NCBI GenBank assembly: GCA_007859835.1
Contig: SJPJ01000001.1
Coordinates: 2,589,257 to 2,653,256, forward strand
Source: Novipirellula herctigrandis
GTDB lineage: Bacteria > Planctomycetota > Planctomycetia > Pirellulales > Pirellulaceae
Reading direction: 5' to 3'
DNA: 64,000 bases
How positions within the stretch are numbered: the first letter of the stretch is position 1; the number at the start of each line of letters is the position of its first letter. The notes under the pieces were generated by a model. It saw only the letters and a program-made list of their open reading frames with translations. It was not told the DNA's origin and did no database searches. Shown piece after piece: positions 1 through 8,397 of the stretch. A program made the position numbers and the translations under genes.

Positions 1-198
1 TTCGTTCAATCCGGTAATCGCTGCCTGTGCTTCCTGATCGCTGCCCATTTCGACAAAACCGAAGCCTTTGCTTCGACCACTGTCGCGATCGGTAATAACC
101 TGCGCACTTTCAACCGTGCCAAACTGAGCAAATAGCTGCTCCAAATCCGAACTAGAGACACTAAAGCTCAAGTTCCCACAATACAATTTCCTGCCCAA
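1..198 (-). CDS. RRM-domain RNA-binding protein (3' part outside the window)
   Basis: The minus strand from 198 down to the window edge encodes the first 66 residues of an RNA recognition motif protein. RNP2 is visible as KLYCGNL near residues 4-10 and RNP1 as KGFGFVEM near residues 44-51, the two aromatic-rich strands that contact single-stranded RNA. I chose the TTG at 198 because AGGAG lies about six bases upstream on the minus strand and the codons that follow read MGRKLYCGN, the usual opening of small bacterial RRM proteins. Such proteins are normally about 80-150 residues with a Gly- or Arg-rich tail; the tail is not in the window. The role is probably RNA chaperone or cold-shock-like regulation, which is inference from the family. 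Confidence 0.85.
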   Translation of the reverse strand, partial: MGRKLYCGNLSFSVSSSDLEQLFAQFGTVESAQVITDRDSGRSKGFGFVEMGSDQEAQAAITGLNE

Positions 199-575
199 CG
201 CAAAACTCCTGTGCAAGGATGGACAACCCGGTTTTCAATTCGGGTTTACAAAGACGAATCCCGCTTGGAAACTCACCAAACAGGGGAGGGAAGCGGCGCG
301 AGCCGGCCAGAAACCCTAGCGACGGATGCACAATCTACCAACCAAGCGATCACGATAGCCGAAATAGTAACCGTTGAATAGGTACTACGGATGAAATGAG
401 AGCGGAAATAGTCGCACTTTTCCCCCACAGCTCCGCTTTATCACAACGGTTGGTGATACAAATGAGCTTCGGATACCATTCTGCTGACGTCAACTCCACT
501 CGATGCAGTGTTTTTTACCACGCAAATCTGCTCATCCGTGCAGTCAAATCGTGCCACACAAAAATTCACCAAAAC
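199..575. other. Intergenic region, 377 bp
   Basis: This stretch lies between the start of the RRM gene (minus strand, 198) and the end of the glycosyltransferase gene (minus strand, 576). It must hold the RRM promoter and a long 5' leader. Short open frames on the plus strand have no recognisable protein character, and I saw no RNA gene or clear terminator. Confidence 0.6.
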
Positions 576-1871
576 TCAACTCTCAAACAACGCTCTTAAA
601 GCCGAACAAGCTGCTTCGATCGAGTGTTTCTGGTGAACCATTGCCACCCCTTTCTCCGCTAACTCCGTTCGTCGTTGCGGATCGTTTTTCAACGCCAAGA
701 TCGCGTCTGCGAGCGCGTAATGATCATTGGGCGGCACCACAACGCCGCCCGAAGTGGATGCGACGAGTTCTCCGAAACCACCATGGTCTGGCAATACCAC
801 CGGCACCCCCGAGGCGATTGCCTCGAGTGCAAACAATCCCTTGGGGTCTTCGTATTCCGTCGGAACGGACAACAAATCAAGGGACTGCAAAAAACGAACC
901 TTTTGCTCCAACGTCGGACTGCCGTGATAACAAAAACGAGCTGCCAAGTTTGCTTCGCGAATTCGGTCTTCGATCGAATTCAAATAGGGACGATTCACTT
1001 CCCCGAGCCACCCAGCGACTTCCAACGTCACGTCTTGATCACGTTCTGCCATATGCAGGAACGCGTCGACCAGTCGATGCAATCCTTTTTCGGGTGAGAT
1101 GCGAGCTAAGTAACCAATACGAAATGGTTTTGCCTCTTCGCCACTTGGCCTCCGCGGCTTGTACGGCGAGAGGTCAATCGTTAAAGGGATCGTCGCAATC
1201 TTTGCTTCGGGAACACTCAGCAGCGCACTCATCCTGTCAGCATAGAACCGGCTGTTGACAACAAAGTGGTCCACCGACTTGACCAAGTCACTGCACAATC
1301 GAATCGCTTCGGCCCGCGCTTCCTGCGGTAAATGGTCAAGGAAGATATCGTCGCCTTGCAGCATCACGATCGTTTTTGTCCCTGGCAAACGCTGGCGAAT
1401 CAACGGCAGCGAACCTCCGATCAGCAAGTTGCTAAAGACGATCACATCGGGTTTGATCTCCTGTTCGAGCCAACAAGCCAACCGCTGGACCTCTTCGGCT
1501 TGACGTCCCTCGGTTCCTTTCAACATCGATACCGCTAACGCCCCAAGTTTTGCAGGATCGGTCGACGCGGCACCGCGCGTGGCGAGTCGTATCAATGGTG
1601 GCCAATCGAGCATGCGGCGCAACGATTTGGGTACAAACCGTAGCCACGGCATTTGTTGCAGCAAGTAGACGTGAATGCCGCCAAAAAAAATCTTTTCGCG
1701 GGCGACACTGACTGAATCGGTTCGAATCGGCGTATAAATCGGTTGCAAAAGACAATCGATCCCCGATGCACCGTCGGTCGGATTTCTCAGTGACCGCGCT
1801 AACGCATTGTCATGCATACAACTGCCACAGTACATTCCGGCAGCCCCCGCAGTTAAAAAAACAACTCTCAT
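576..1871 (-). CDS. GT4-family glycosyltransferase
   Basis: A 431-residue GT-B fold glycosyltransferase of family GT4, expected to be cytoplasmic or membrane-associated and to transfer a sugar from a nucleotide sugar to a glycan or lipid. The N-terminal Rossmann half begins with a Gly-rich strand followed by AGMYCGSCMHDNALA, which I recognise from planctomycete members. The C-terminal donor domain begins near residue 250 (FRIGYLARISPEKGL) and carries the EX7E-type stretch EDPKGLFALEAIASGVPVV near residues 340-360, then GGFGELV. The ATG at 1871 gives a normal family length. It is divergent from the cysteine-cluster gene that begins about 60 bp away. Donor and acceptor cannot be read from the sequence. 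Confidence 0.88.
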   Translation of the reverse strand: MRVVFLTAGAAGMYCGSCMHDNALARSLRNPTDGASGIDCLLQPIYTPIRTDSVSVAREKIFFGGIHVYLLQQMPWLRFVPKSLRRMLDWPPLIRLATRGAASTDPAKLGALAVSMLKGTEGRQAEEVQRLACWLEQEIKPDVIVFSNLLIGGSLPLIRQRLPGTKTIVMLQGDDIFLDHLPQEARAEAIRLCSDLVKSVDHFVVNSRFYADRMSALLSVPEAKIATIPLTIDLSPYKPRRPSGEEAKPFRIGYLARISPEKGLHRLVDAFLHMAERDQDVTLEVAGWLGEVNRPYLNSIEDRIREANLAARFCYHGSPTLEQKVRFLQSLDLLSVPTEYEDPKGLFALEAIASGVPVVLPDHGGFGELVASTSGGVVVPPNDHYALADAILALKNDPQRRTELAEKGVAMVHQKHSIEAACSALRALFES

Positions 1872-1928
1872 TTCCTCATGCCTATCGCCCGTGCTTTTCT
1901 CAACGGGATTCCACTATACGGTTTGTGT

Positions 1929-2318
1929 ATGTCCAACGAATCGAACCATTCTACTCCGAGGATCAACAAACGGGTTCTTCCCACGGTTTCAAGTGACTCG
2001 GTCGTTGATTGTAGCGGCTGCGGTGTCTGCTGCATGCATATGGGCTACCCCGTTTACACCCAAGCCACCGAAACACGACCAGCCGAACCTTGGTGGGAAA
2101 CGATGCCCGAAGCGATCAAACAAGAACTACTTGAGACGATGGCAACCTACCAAACGCCTGACGGGGAACTCGACGGGCCCTGCATTTGGCTTGACATGGA
2201 AACACGCCGCTGTCGACACCATGAGCATCGCCCAAATGTTTGCCGAGATTTCCAAGTCGGCAGCAAAACATGCCGCGATTGGCGTAACCACTATCGCGAC
2301 CGATTGAAAGGACAATAG
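1929..2318 (+). CDS. YkgJ-type cysteine cluster protein
   Basis: A protein of about 129 residues with the zinc- or iron-binding cysteine cluster CSGCGVCCMHMGYPV near residues 26-40 and further cysteines towards the C terminus (CRHHEHRPNVCRDFQVGSK region, then a last Cys). This is the arrangement of the YkgJ/UPF0153 family, proposed metal-binding proteins of unknown function. An in-frame ATG at 1878 would add 17 residues (MPIARAFLNG...), but it begins only six bases from the divergent glycosyltransferase start, and the added residues do not look like the family, so I prefer ATG 1929. No partner gene on the same strand follows; the next gene is convergent. Confidence 0.78.
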   Translation: MSNESNHSTPRINKRVLPTVSSDSVVDCSGCGVCCMHMGYPVYTQATETRPAEPWWETMPEAIKQELLETMATYQTPDGELDGPCIWLDMETRRCRHHEHRPNVCRDFQVGSKTCRDWRNHYRDRLKGQ

Positions 2319-2395
2319 GCCCTCTCGTTTACACCATATCTACACCATCGTCGTTAACAACCGAATCCCAAGTTGAGCGCACGAAGCGGAGTTTA

Positions 2396-4462
2396 TTAGA
2401 GTTTCTTTTTTGGTGTCTTCGAGACGAACTGGACGGGCACGTCCGGCAAGGCTTTTAAGAAGGCCCGCCCGTACGGCTTACTTTCGATTCGCGGATCGAG
2501 CACCACGACCATCCCTTGATCCTCCTGAGTTCGGATCAATCGCCCGAAACCTTGCCGGAACTTAATGATCGCTTCGGGCAATTGAAAGTCACTAAATGGA
2601 TTACCGCCACCATCGCGTATCGCTTCAAGCTTCGCTTCGAGAAGCGGATGATCGGGCACCGAGAAAGGCAACTTCGTTATCACCACATTCGTCAAAGCAT
2701 CGCCAGGCACATCGACTCCCTGCCAAAAACTATCGGTACCGAACAACACGCCTCGCGGATTGCGGCGAAACGCGTCCAACAATTGAGTTCGGTTCTGCTC
2801 ACCCGCTTGGCTATATAGTTGCAGGTTGTTTTTTGCAAGCCACGGCGTCAGTGACGTTGCACATCGCCGCAACAAGTCGTAACTGGTGAACAACACAAAC
2901 GCGTGTCCGTCGGTATACCCAACGACTCGTTTGATTTGTTCGGGGATCGATTTTTCAAACAATTCACGGTCTTTCGACGGATCAGGCAAATTGCGAACGA
3001 CGACCAACTTTGCTTGCTGCTTGTAATCAAATGGGCTGCCGACACGGATCGACAAACCATCGGTTAAACCAATTCGAGAGCGAAAGAACTCGAACCGATC
3101 ATCATTGCCGGTCGCCAACGTTGCGCTGGTCATCACGACGCTGCGAATCATTTCGTTTTGAAACAAGATCTCTCGCAGTGTCGAACCAATATCAATCGGC
3201 GAAGCCGCAAGCGTGAGGCGATCGAGCCCCCGTCGCGATCCCGATCGTTCGAGCCAATAGACGGCCGCATCGATATCCTGATTGAGCCATTGCCGCAATT
3301 CACCCGATAAAACCGCCAACCGTTCGCTTGCCGACGCAAAATCCTTTCGATCCGCTTCGTTATTCTGTCCGTCCGCCTGTTGCATCAGCGCTTTGGCCAA
3401 TATCTCCATTGGCTCGCTGAGCGGATTGTCAACGACTTTGGGATGCATCACACGCCCATTACGACTCCCCGAGTTTTCCCACCAATCGAGCAAGTCCGCG
3501 AAAAGATTTGAAGCGGCAAAACGACATTGATCGACTTGTCGCTGCAAACCTTGCAACTTCTGCTCGACCAACAAACCTTTTTGAGTTCGATCGTTGTAAA
3601 GTTTATTAAACGTGTAATCGAATTGGCCGCTGGAGAGTCGAATGCCAAGATGGTCTCCGGCGACCGCTTCAATCGTGTGACACTCGTCAAGAATCACAGC
3701 ATCGTAGTCAGGCAAAATCGATACTTCTTGTTGCCGCAATGCCAAATCACTAAAGAACAATGCATGATTGACGACCATCACTTCCGCGTTGGCTGCACGC
3801 CGGCGAGCTTTAAAGTAGAAGCATTCTTTGAAATGCGGGCATTTGCGACCAAGACAATTACTTGTGTCACTTCGGACTTCATCCCATACCGACGAATCGG
3901 GCTTTACCGGCAATGAAGACAATGAGCCATCGTTGGTCGACTTAGACCACTTGGTGATCGATTGCAACTGCTGGTACTGAATCTCATTTGCCAATGTCGA
4001 AGTCATTTTCGACAATGCACGTTCCATTCGTCGAATCGACAAGTAGTTGCTGCGGCCTTTGACCAAGACTGCCGAGAATTCGCGAGGGATGACGCTATTG
4101 AGCAGTGGAATGTCTTTGTTGATCAGTTGTTCCTGCAAACTAATCGTGTGAGTGGACACCAGGATTCGGCGTTTGCGGTTTTCTTTCGGTTCCGGTTTCT
4201 CACCAAACTCTTCGTCGAATTCGTCCTCGTGATCTTCTTCACCCTGCTTCTCGGTTGCATAGAGAATCGCGGGGACGAGGTAGGCAAAGCTCTTTCCAGT
4301 CCCCGTGCCGGCTTCGGCAACCAAATGCTGGTCGCTACTAAGAGCCTTTTCCACTTCGGCAGCCATGGCCAATTGCTGAGGACGTGGCTGGAAGTTAGGC
4401 AACCGCCGAGAAATGCTCCCACCTTCACCAAGAATCGATTCTGCTTGCAGAGGTTCACTCAA
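2396..4462 (-). CDS. DinG/XPD-like superfamily 2 helicase
   Basis: A 688-residue ATP-dependent DNA helicase of the DinG/YoaA branch of the XPD family. Walker A is EAGTGTGKS at residues 50-58 and the DEAH box is DECH at 259-262; motif III-VI features follow, including TSATLA (about 445), GTDSFWQGVDVPGD, and QGFGRLIR near residue 640. Three cysteines at 203, 208 and 214 keep the C-x4-C-x5-C spacing of the [4Fe-4S] cluster, but the position of the first ligand, usually in GRSNYLCLRR, is Ser142 here (NYLSIRRM). The start is TTG at 4462; no ATG lies upstream of the Q-motif region. The family unwinds 5'-3' and clears R-loops and other structures during repair. Confidence 0.9.
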   Translation of the reverse strand: MSEPLQAESILGEGGSISRRLPNFQPRPQQLAMAAEVEKALSSDQHLVAEAGTGTGKSFAYLVPAILYATEKQGEEDHEDEFDEEFGEKPEPKENRKRRILVSTHTISLQEQLINKDIPLLNSVIPREFSAVLVKGRSNYLSIRRMERALSKMTSTLANEIQYQQLQSITKWSKSTNDGSLSSLPVKPDSSVWDEVRSDTSNCLGRKCPHFKECFYFKARRRAANAEVMVVNHALFFSDLALRQQEVSILPDYDAVILDECHTIEAVAGDHLGIRLSSGQFDYTFNKLYNDRTQKGLLVEQKLQGLQRQVDQCRFAASNLFADLLDWWENSGSRNGRVMHPKVVDNPLSEPMEILAKALMQQADGQNNEADRKDFASASERLAVLSGELRQWLNQDIDAAVYWLERSGSRRGLDRLTLAASPIDIGSTLREILFQNEMIRSVVMTSATLATGNDDRFEFFRSRIGLTDGLSIRVGSPFDYKQQAKLVVVRNLPDPSKDRELFEKSIPEQIKRVVGYTDGHAFVLFTSYDLLRRCATSLTPWLAKNNLQLYSQAGEQNRTQLLDAFRRNPRGVLFGTDSFWQGVDVPGDALTNVVITKLPFSVPDHPLLEAKLEAIRDGGGNPFSDFQLPEAIIKFRQGFGRLIRTQEDQGMVVVLDPRIESKPYGRAFLKALPDVPVQFVSKTPKKKL

Positions 4463-4652
4463 TGGATTGCTTGCGATTTAAGGGGGGAGCGGAAGAAAAA
4501 GCACATGCGATTTTTTCGCCGAATGTTTGAGTGCAGCCGTTTAGACTACGACCGGGTACGCGACGACCGCAAAGTCCTTGAAGCGGCCCAAAGGCTAAAC
4601 TTTCGCAAAAAACGAATGCGATTAGCGGCTAAAGCCTGGACACCAACATTGG

Positions 4653-6107
4653 CTAACCGGTTTGTTCCTGAAACTTTAGGAGCGAATGCTCAAGCAGCAC
4701 AATGGCGGCATCGATATGTTCTCTCGTCGTGATCGCTGGCGGTGGCAAAAAACGAATCCGCGTTGGATCACTGCCGCACACGAAACCAAGTAGTCCGACA
4801 TCGTACATAATATCCATCATCGATTTCGCATGCTCAAAACTTCCGTTGCCTGGCGTAAACACGACCATCATCACTTCGCCGAATGGCCCTGACAAAACCC
4901 CCGGGTACTTGTTGGCTAATTTTTCCAATTCGGCTGCGAAATAATCGTGTCGACGGACATTCTCTCCATCCGCTCCATAGCAACCCATTGCATCGATGGC
5001 GTCGAGCGTCGCCAAGCCTGTGGCAATCGATGCCGAAGCCCCCGTAAAGGTTTGACTTAACACCGGGCCTTTGGGCACAAAATCACTTCCGTACAGAGTC
5101 GCACATACCTGCGTTATTTTTCCGATCGTGACGATGTCCGCGAACGCGTCAAGGCTGTAGTGCTGGAACGCAAACGGGCGTGTCGTGCGCGCGAAAGTTT
5201 GTATCTCGTCAAACAGAATGGGAATCCCCGCTTCGCGGAGCGGTTTGCATAGCGAGGTAAAGAACGCGTTGCTGCCCGGATAGTAGCCACCTTCACCGGC
5301 GATTAGTTCCGCCCAAAACCCAGCGTAACGTCCTGGGTGGCGTTTCAGCAAACGATGCAGCTCATCAACGGCCCATCTCGTACTGCGCTGGGGATGCTCA
5401 GGGTCCAAGAAGGGTAAGTAGTCGACGTTCAATGCCACCGGCAAACCGGCACGATAATTCGGACGATCCGTCAACGCGGCAAGCGCTAATGAACGCCCTG
5501 CAAAAGCGTTGTCAAAAGCGATGATTCGGTCGGCAGGCGATTTGCGATGCAAGGCGATTTTCAATGCATTCTCATTGGCCATCGCACCACTAGTGGAAAG
5601 CAAACAGTGATCCAACTTGGCTCCACTTTCAGTCGCCAATCCCAACAACCGTTCGCACATTTTCAAGCTGGGCGGATGTTGCTGCAAATTCCCCTGCATG
5701 ACGGCATCTTCGAGTGCTCCGTCGATCGCGGCCTCGATCAATCGCGGGTCGCTATGTCCGCAACCATAGACGCCAATCCCGCCGATGAAGTCTAACTTGA
5801 CGCTGCCATCCGCCAATTCCACGAACGGCCCCTTACCGAGCCCCGAAGACAAATAGGGCCAAATCAGCGTGCCACCGCGAGCCTTTCCGAATCGCTCAAG
5901 CATCGAATTGTAATGTGGCTTTAACCCGTCATCGGCGGGATGCACCTGCTTGAGCGGCTGAGCATGTTCGGCGACTGCTTCGGCAATCAATCGCTTTGCC
6001 TCAGCGATACGTGGGTCACTGCGAAGTGAGTCGGCGTGTGTATGGGGACGATTTTCTACTAGATGAACCACAGCCACGGGCTCCAAGATGGAAAGATTTG
6101 GCAACAT
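4653..6107 (-). CDS. Class III PLP-dependent aminotransferase (lysine 6-aminotransferase-like)
   Basis: A 484-residue fold-type I PLP enzyme. The cofactor pocket shows LIAGEGGYYPG near residue 275, the PLP-pyridine aspartate in ILFDEIQTFARTT near 300, and the Schiff-base lysine in VTIGKITQV near 335. The GK-x-TQV context resembles L-lysine epsilon-aminotransferases more than acetylornithine or GABA aminotransferases, though I cannot fix the substrate. The first roughly 65 residues are longer than in the minimal family core. It is on the same strand as the large hypothetical gene upstream (63 bp gap), so co-transcription is possible. I call the family confidently and the lysine substrate only tentatively. 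Confidence 0.85.
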   Translation of the reverse strand: MLPNLSILEPVAVVHLVENRPHTHADSLRSDPRIAEAKRLIAEAVAEHAQPLKQVHPADDGLKPHYNSMLERFGKARGGTLIWPYLSSGLGKGPFVELADGSVKLDFIGGIGVYGCGHSDPRLIEAAIDGALEDAVMQGNLQQHPPSLKMCERLLGLATESGAKLDHCLLSTSGAMANENALKIALHRKSPADRIIAFDNAFAGRSLALAALTDRPNYRAGLPVALNVDYLPFLDPEHPQRSTRWAVDELHRLLKRHPGRYAGFWAELIAGEGGYYPGSNAFFTSLCKPLREAGIPILFDEIQTFARTTRPFAFQHYSLDAFADIVTIGKITQVCATLYGSDFVPKGPVLSQTFTGASASIATGLATLDAIDAMGCYGADGENVRRHDYFAAELEKLANKYPGVLSGPFGEVMMVVFTPGNGSFEHAKSMMDIMYDVGLLGFVCGSDPTRIRFLPPPAITTREHIDAAIVLLEHSLLKFQEQTG

Positions 6108-6170
6108 TGGAATGCCGAATCGTACCGTTTGGACGCGGTTAATGAAATTGGGCGAGTCAGGATGCGGTTT

Positions 6171-8162
6171 CTAAATGCGTCGGATAAAATCGGCCGCATA
6201 ACTCCTCACTTGGGTGCCGTTGAGAACGTGAACCATGCGAAGCTGTTGGACTTGTTCGTCGCTAAAGGAACTGAGCGGCACATGCACCAAATGCTTGTGA
6301 TGTCGACGAGCGAGTCGTTGCCAACCGCTGCCGGGCGGCAACGCCGACAACAGTGCGATTTCGCGGCCTCGCGAATGCAAACACGCCGCCGCAATCAAAC
6401 GCTCTTCCAACGTCTCTGCATAATCAAGTCGCGAGTCGATCCAAATATCGGGTATCACCACCGGAGGGTAAAGAAACAACGCTCCGCCATAAATGCCCAA
6501 GCCGATCCCCGGCCCAACCAATTCGTCCTGAAAATCCGATGCAAAGAACGCTAACGTTGATTCGTCTTTGTGTTCGGCAAACCATGTTGTTCGCCATGGA
6601 TACTCTCGTGGATCCGCCGGTGAATCAAACATCATCACACAGGCATCCAAATCACCGCGACTTGGAGGGACCACTTTCACGTAGATTTGTTTCTCGTACC
6701 AATGGCGAAGCGTATCGCGAATATCAATTCCATCCTTCACGCTAGAGGTAAACTTTTCGGTACGCGCTAAGTCGTTGCCGATAATCGCGCGAGCGCGATC
6801 GAAGACGCGAGTTCGGAAATTCTCGATGCGTTCATCTTCGGGCGGATAACTGCATTGGCTATGCGGATTCCATCGATACTTCCATCGATCTTGTTCGTAT
6901 TTATTAGGGCGACGCTGTAACTTAATCGTTTGCCAAGTGATTGGCGGCCCCGGTAATCGACTAACCAATGGGACCGTTTCGCCATCGGGCAACCGGCCTT
7001 GGTCAATCCCCAAGGTGACTTGGTGCATCGGATCGCGGTCCACTGTTTCAGCGTTGCCAAACGCGTATTGGTTCGCGACTTCCGCCACATGAAGCGAGAA
7101 TTGATCGCCAAGGATCTGTTTGGTTGCCGTGACAATTGCCACCAAATCGGGGGTCATCCGGCGATGAATCAAACAGAGGTTGCGGATGTAGGTCAAACAT
7201 TTAGACAGCAACAGTGGAGTGATGCGGCGAGCTCGGCTGCCCAACTCTTCACGATAGCTTTCACGTGCGGCGATCAACAATTCCTTGACGCCGTCAATTT
7301 GCAGATCCTCGTCTTCTTCCAACTCTGCACGCGCACGTTCATACAATCCGGTGATGTAGGGCAATTCACCGAACAGGAACATCAGCGTCCGATCTTCCAC
7401 CGAGAATCGCTCGGCTGGCTCGACATAATCATGCTCAGGCATTTCAATCTCAGCCGCCTGGTTGGTTATATTGTATGATCGTGAGCTTAGCTGAGTGTAT
7501 GCTTCACGGATCCATGGCCAATGCAAGACACTGCAAACGAACAAGATTCGCTCATGCCGCGATTCCAATTCCTTCAGTCGCATCGCCATATACATGATCC
7601 GCTGCTGCGTTTGATGATCCGACGGCCTCGCAATACTGGGTAGAACCGCCGCGGCAAACACCTCCGGAGAGACATGACGAACGGCGAACGGATCAGGCAT
7701 CACACTTGAACAAGGCAGAAACGGATCGGTTTCCAGATCGACATAAGCACGCGAAATATGCTCGCCCATCGCGGCCCGAATCGCCATGATCACCGGTTGG
7801 CAAGGGTCAATAGGAACGTAGCTGTGCGGAAATGTTTCGAGATCGGAATCGTCATCCTCATTCGTTTCGCCCCAGGCCGGTTCGGACCAATCATGATCCC
7901 CTGCCAATGGCTCAAAGCGGGGGGTGGTCGGCTGAATGACGATCGAAGGCCGAGGAAGTTCCAAGACCGCTGTTTCAACCGGATGGCGGAACGATTCGGG
8001 CAACGGAACCGCGAGACAATCGAAGGGATTTTCGAGAAACCAACGTCGGACGATCAACGAAAATTGGCCGCTTCCGTGGATCACGGGCAACACCGAAATT
8101 CGGTCGCCAATCTGTAACAGATGTGGCGTTTTGTCATGGGGAGAAAAAATCACGAAAAGCAC
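6171..8162 (-). CDS. Large conserved-looking protein, possible distant DUF5682/TraB-like member
   Basis: A 663-residue soluble protein without signal peptide or membrane segment. I do not recognise it securely. The N-terminal half has an order of motifs that recalls DUF5682/TraB-like proteins: a hydrophobic strand ending in an acidic residue (PFDCLAVPLPESF, near 50), a segment YVPIDPCQPVIMAIRAAMG (near 115), YVDLETD shortly after, then RIMYMAMRLKELESRHERI followed by LFVCSVLHW (near 195-220). The C-terminal half includes FRTRVFDRARAIIGNDLARTE (split by my reading near 465) and a last part rich in aromatic residues. It starts with GTG at 8162; the next start candidate is a GTG three codons later. 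It precedes the aminotransferase gene on the same strand. Function is unknown. Confidence 0.7.
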   Translation of the reverse strand: MLFVIFSPHDKTPHLLQIGDRISVLPVIHGSGQFSLIVRRWFLENPFDCLAVPLPESFRHPVETAVLELPRPSIVIQPTTPRFEPLAGDHDWSEPAWGETNEDDDSDLETFPHSYVPIDPCQPVIMAIRAAMGEHISRAYVDLETDPFLPCSSVMPDPFAVRHVSPEVFAAAVLPSIARPSDHQTQQRIMYMAMRLKELESRHERILFVCSVLHWPWIREAYTQLSSRSYNITNQAAEIEMPEHDYVEPAERFSVEDRTLMFLFGELPYITGLYERARAELEEDEDLQIDGVKELLIAARESYREELGSRARRITPLLLSKCLTYIRNLCLIHRRMTPDLVAIVTATKQILGDQFSLHVAEVANQYAFGNAETVDRDPMHQVTLGIDQGRLPDGETVPLVSRLPGPPITWQTIKLQRRPNKYEQDRWKYRWNPHSQCSYPPEDERIENFRTRVFDRARAIIGNDLARTEKFTSSVKDGIDIRDTLRHWYEKQIYVKVVPPSRGDLDACVMMFDSPADPREYPWRTTWFAEHKDESTLAFFASDFQDELVGPGIGLGIYGGALFLYPPVVIPDIWIDSRLDYAETLEERLIAAACLHSRGREIALLSALPPGSGWQRLARRHHKHLVHVPLSSFSDEQVQQLRMVHVLNGTQVRSYAADFIRRI

Positions 8163-8341
8163 TCTTTTCTAGCGAACCAAAATTAACTAACATCGTATCC
8201 TAACGCTCCAAGGTCGGCATTATTTCCAGCATTCCTTCGCATAGAGATTCCCATCTCCATGGGCGATTGCCCTCCCGCGAAACCTGGCTCTGACCTTCGA
8301 ACACGGATCATTTTTTCGTTCGGAAGCACCAAGTTATTCTT

Positions 8342-8379
8342 AAAAACACAGTTCCCAATTGGGAGCTGTGTTTTTTTTT
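8342..8379 (-). terminator. Intrinsic terminator downstream of the MscS-type gene
   Basis: A near-perfect palindrome: ACACAG + TTCCCAATTGGGAG + CTGTGT, with one T-G wobble, flanked by five A on the left and nine T on the right. Read on the minus strand it is a stem followed by TTTTTA about 20 bases after the mechanosensitive channel stop codon. It would also work in the plus direction, although no plus-strand gene ends here. Confidence 0.85.
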
Positions 8380-8397
8380 GCCTTTATCGCCGGTTCA

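Noticed and set aside
503-1258. Plus-strand open frame opposite the GT4 gene
   Set aside because: It mirrors a well-supported glycosyltransferase and has Arg/Pro/Ser-rich shadow composition.
3962-4732. Plus-strand open frame opposite the helicase gene
   Set aside because: It overlaps the Walker A region of the DinG-like gene on the other strand and has no domain.
8342-8379. Recombination or attachment site
   Set aside because: The palindrome with A- and T-tracts is explained by a terminator; no integrase or duplicated flank is seen.
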